Below are positions 61,635 to 64,000 of a DNA stretch of 64,000 nt, in pieces. The translations under genes were made by a program, and so were the position numbers. Below the pieces are notes generated by a model. The model worked only from the letters and a program-made list of their open reading frames with translations. It made no database searches and was not told where the DNA came from. The stretch's first letter is position 1. Every line of letters begins with the position of its first letter. Origin of the DNA: Sediminibacter sp. Hel_I_10 (GTDB lineage Bacteria; Bacteroidota; Bacteroidia; Flavobacteriales; Flavobacteriaceae); assembly GCF_000688335.1 (NCBI RefSeq), contig NZ_JHZX01000001.1, forward strand, positions 2,604,001 through 2,668,000, given 5' to 3'.

Positions 61635-64000
61635 ATGGTGTATTATACTTCTGCACAAATTTTCCCTTTTGTCAAAAAAATAAGCTTGTTTATATGTTTT
61701 GCTTTGGCAATGATTACTGGAGCTTTCGCTCAAGATAAAGAGGTGGAGCAAACCTTTTATTTTACAGGAAACACTGAGCTTGAAACCGGTAATCCCACTC
61801 AAGCAGTCTTAAAGGCGATAACTGAAATGTCCCAAAAAGACGACAAGGCTACGTTTGTAGCACTTGGAAATATTACTAAAAACGGCTATGCTCCGAAGAA
61901 AAAGGATCGTAAAGAAACCGAAGAATTACTGCAAGCGAGTTTGATGCAGCCGTTGAGCAAATTCAATGGAAATGTGATATTTATTCCAGGTAAAAATGAA
62001 TGGAATAAAAACGGCCACGAGAATATTGACGATATGGAGTCTTTTATTCAAGATAATAGCGAAGTCAAGTTTTGGCCCAATGATGGTTGCCCTAGAGAGA
62101 TAGAAGATCTAGACATGGATAACGTAGAGTTGCTCATGATTGATTCGCAGTGGTTCTTAGAGGACTGGGATGACCATTTATATCTTAATAATAAATGTGA
62201 CATTAAATCCCGAGATGACTTTATTGCAAAGTTTAAAGATGATCTCAAAGACGAGCAAAACAAGACCGTAATCGTTGCCATTCATCATTCTATTCTTACC
62301 TATTCGCGTCAAGATTTCTTTGAAAATATTGGAGGGCTTAGCGTCGAGGATTATTATAGCACACAACGTCAAAAATTGGCAGGCACATTAGAAACGTTAG
62401 CAGGCCTGTTTCCTGATGTTATTTTTGTTTCGGCTAGTGACAAAAACCTACAATACATAGCCGATGATGGTGTACGTCAAATTATTAGTGGCGCTTCGTC
62501 TTCAAAATTAGATAATGTTAGAAAAGCTAAAGACGGTCAGTTTACGTCAAAAACCAATGGTTTTGCGAGACTTACAGTTTATAAAGATCGCAGTTCTAAA
62601 GTAGAATTTTTTGCAACGGGAGATGACCTTCCGAAGAAATTATTCGAAAAGGAAATTAAACGTCAGCAAACCACTCCAGACGAAGTCTCTTATCCTGATA
62701 TAAGTACGTTTGGAGATACTTACAGAGCTTCTATTTATACAGAAGAGGAAACAAAAAAGAGCGGATTACACCGTTTTTTATGGGGTAAGCATTACCGTGA
62801 TGTTTACAGTAAAGAGATTGAAGCTCCAGTTTTAAATCTGGCAGAACTTCCTGGAAATGTTCACGCGATTTCTGAAGGTGGTGGTAATCAATCCCGTTCG
62901 TTAAGATTGATAGATGATAATGAGAATGAGTATACTGCTCGCGAACTCCGCAAAAGTGCTACACGATTTATTCAGTCTAAAATAAAAGATCATTATGTTC
63001 AAGATTTTATGCAAAATACCGTTGCAGAAGATATTGTTCAAGATTTTTATACGACGGCCCAGCCTTACGCGCCCTTTGCACTTAATCCTATTTTTGATAG
63101 TCTTGATATTTACAATGCAGAACCAAAGATCTATTATCTGCCTAAGCAAAAACAATTAGGCATTTATAACGAAGATTACGGTGATAAGCTTTACATGCTT
63201 GAGGCGCATGCGGGAGATGAGAATAAGTCTTTTGCCCGCTTCGGAAACCCAGATGATATCATAAGCACCAAAGATCTATTAGCAGAAATTAGAGCGTCGA
63301 AAAAAAATCAAGTTGATGAGCCTAATTTCTTAAAAGTACGATTGATGGATTTTGTGGTTGGTGATTATGACCGTCACTACGATCAATGGCGTTGGTCTGC
63401 TTACGAAAAAGAAGATGGTACAACCTTATATAAAACAATCCGTCGTGATCGTGATCAAGCATTTCCAAGATATGATGGGGTGATATTAAGCATATTGAAA
63501 ATGGGCTTGATTGACTTTAGATCTATGGAGCGTTATGATGATGATGTGGATAATGTAAAATGGATGAGTCGTTATGCCTACCCACTAGATCAAGCATTCC
63601 TTAAGGAGATTACTTGGGAAGATTGGCAAAAGCAAGTGCAGTTTATTCAGCAAAACTTAACCGATGATACCATTGAAAAGGCGTTTGAAACACTTCCAGA
63701 AGCTGCTCAAGATGCGAGTATAACTGATATCAAAAAAGCGTTGAAGGCCAGAAGAGATAATTTGGAGTCTATTGCCAGACGTTATTATGAGTATTTGATG
63801 AGTCATCAAATTATTTTAGGGACCAAAGAGAAAGATGATTTCTTAATTACGCGCAAGCCTAATGGCGAGACCACTGTAAAACTAACTACAGAAGACGATC
63901 AAATTTTTGAAAGAACTTACAGTAAAGAAGTGACTAAAGAAATCTGGATTTACGGACTAGATGATGAAGATACTTTTAAGGTTGTTGGAGAAGGTGACAA
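61635..64000 (+). CDS. Metallophosphoesterase/kinase-like paralogue, phosphoesterase motifs degenerate (runs off window)
   Basis: The frame is open from ATG 61635 to the window edge (788 complete codons) and continues beyond it. It has a signal peptide (cleavage near AFA-Q33), not a lipobox. It aligns throughout with the 46775 protein: the N-terminal phosphoesterase domain, then HAISEGGGNQSRSLRL (Gly 415-417), RELRKSAT (436-443), GDYDRHYDQW (from 576) and RRDRDQAF (603-610). The phosphoesterase ligands are mostly lost: GDAG reads TGNT, GNHDW reads GKNEW (119-123) and GHEH reads SASD (266-269), while one IHHS remains. The first domain is therefore probably inactive. Spacing from the DRH Asp to the DxD Asp is 28 residues in both proteins. 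The C-terminus is not visible, and a barrel is expected by homology. Confidence 0.85.
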   Translation, partial: MVYYTSAQIFPFVKKISLFICFALAMITGAFAQDKEVEQTFYFTGNTELETGNPTQAVLKAITEMSQKDDKATFVALGNITKNGYAPKKKDRKETEELLQASLMQPLSKFNGNVIFIPGKNEWNKNGHENIDDMESFIQDNSEVKFWPNDGCPREIEDLDMDNVELLMIDSQWFLEDWDDHLYLNNKCDIKSRDDFIAKFKDDLKDEQNKTVIVAIHHSILTYSRQDFFENIGGLSVEDYYSTQRQKLAGTLETLAGLFPDVIFVSASDKNLQYIADDGVRQIISGASSSKLDNVRKAKDGQFTSKTNGFARLTVYKDRSSKVEFFATGDDLPKKLFEKEIKRQQTTPDEVSYPDISTFGDTYRASIYTEEETKKSGLHRFLWGKHYRDVYSKEIEAPVLNLAELPGNVHAISEGGGNQSRSLRLIDDNENEYTARELRKSATRFIQSKIKDHYVQDFMQNTVAEDIVQDFYTTAQPYAPFALNPIFDSLDIYNAEPKIYYLPKQKQLGIYNEDYGDKLYMLEAHAGDENKSFARFGNPDDIISTKDLLAEIRASKKNQVDEPNFLKVRLMDFVVGDYDRHYDQWRWSAYEKEDGTTLYKTIRRDRDQAFPRYDGVILSILKMGLIDFRSMERYDDDVDNVKWMSRYAYPLDQAFLKEITWEDWQKQVQFIQQNLTDDTIEKAFETLPEAAQDASITDIKKALKARRDNLESIARRYYEYLMSHQIILGTKEKDDFLITRKPNGETTVKLTTEDDQIFERTYSKEVTKEIWIYGLDDEDTFKVVGEGD

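Noticed and set aside
1-64000. CRISPR array, rRNA operon or insertion sequence
   Set aside because: No spaced short repeats, rRNA-like stretches or transposase genes were seen; the only repeats are the 20-bp att repeats and the SusF modules.

Overview
The window comes from an AT-rich Bacteroidota chromosome, most likely a marine or environmental member of the Flavobacteriaceae. The grounds are a SusC/SusD polysaccharide-utilisation locus, a C-terminal type IX secretion sorting domain, many SPII lipoproteins, TAnnTTTG-type promoter boxes, weak Shine-Dalgarno sites and a mevalonate pathway. The species cannot be named from the sequence.

Layout. (1) 1-2118: the right end of an integrated element. 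It holds a partial M90-type peptidase, a tyrosine recombinase, two copies of a 20-bp repeat, and the 3' part of a tRNA-Leu(UAG) gene without its 5' half. This looks like an attR junction, with the island lying to the left. (2) 2179-7644: a LysR regulator divergent from two small genes plus dabB and dabA, a DAB-type inorganic-carbon pump. (3) 7787-8569: a DNA glycosylase of the Fpg/Nei family that has lost its zinc-finger cysteines. (4) 8674-40591: a 32-kb carbohydrate locus in two divergent arms around a 16-bp palindrome. The left arm encodes susC, susD, susE-like and susF-like proteins, a T9SS-secreted GH13 amylase, a GH53 endo-galactanase and a GH2 beta-galactosidase. The right arm encodes a LacI regulator, an MFS sugar symporter, beta-phosphoglucomutase, a GH65 phosphorylase, a SusA-like GH13, a GH31, three further GH13 lipoproteins and a GH97 SusB-like glucosidase. 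Together these would bind and cut alpha-glucan outside, import oligosaccharides through SusCD, trim them in the periplasm, import maltose, and split it by phosphorolysis to glucose and glucose-6-phosphate. The GH53/GH2 pair adds beta-1,4-galactan.

(5) 40746-44410: a GAF-domain protein convergent with an HD-phosphohydrolase fused to a Pycsar-effector-like (PycTM) membrane domain. (6) 44614-46701: egtB-egtD, ergothioneine-type biosynthesis. (7) 46775-56468: a very large lipoprotein joining a metallophosphoesterase, a segment with a kinase-like catalytic signature and an Omp85-like barrel; then a DUF2254 membrane protein, a lipoprotein beta-propeller, a remnant of a glycerophosphodiesterase, a BaiN/HI0933-type flavoprotein and a hybrid histidine kinase. 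(8) 56597-61406: DUF1697, diphosphomevalonate decarboxylase, mevalonate kinase, a UbiA prenyltransferase, and an RluB-like protein that lacks the catalytic Asp. (9) 61635-64000: a second, truncated-by-window copy of the phosphoesterase/kinase-like protein whose phosphoesterase metal ligands are largely lost.

The strongest candidate for an undescribed system is the pair of phosphoesterase/kinase-like/Omp85 proteins in (7) and (9). In the second copy the phosphoesterase motifs decay, while a DRH...D signature in the middle segment stays intact with the same spacing.
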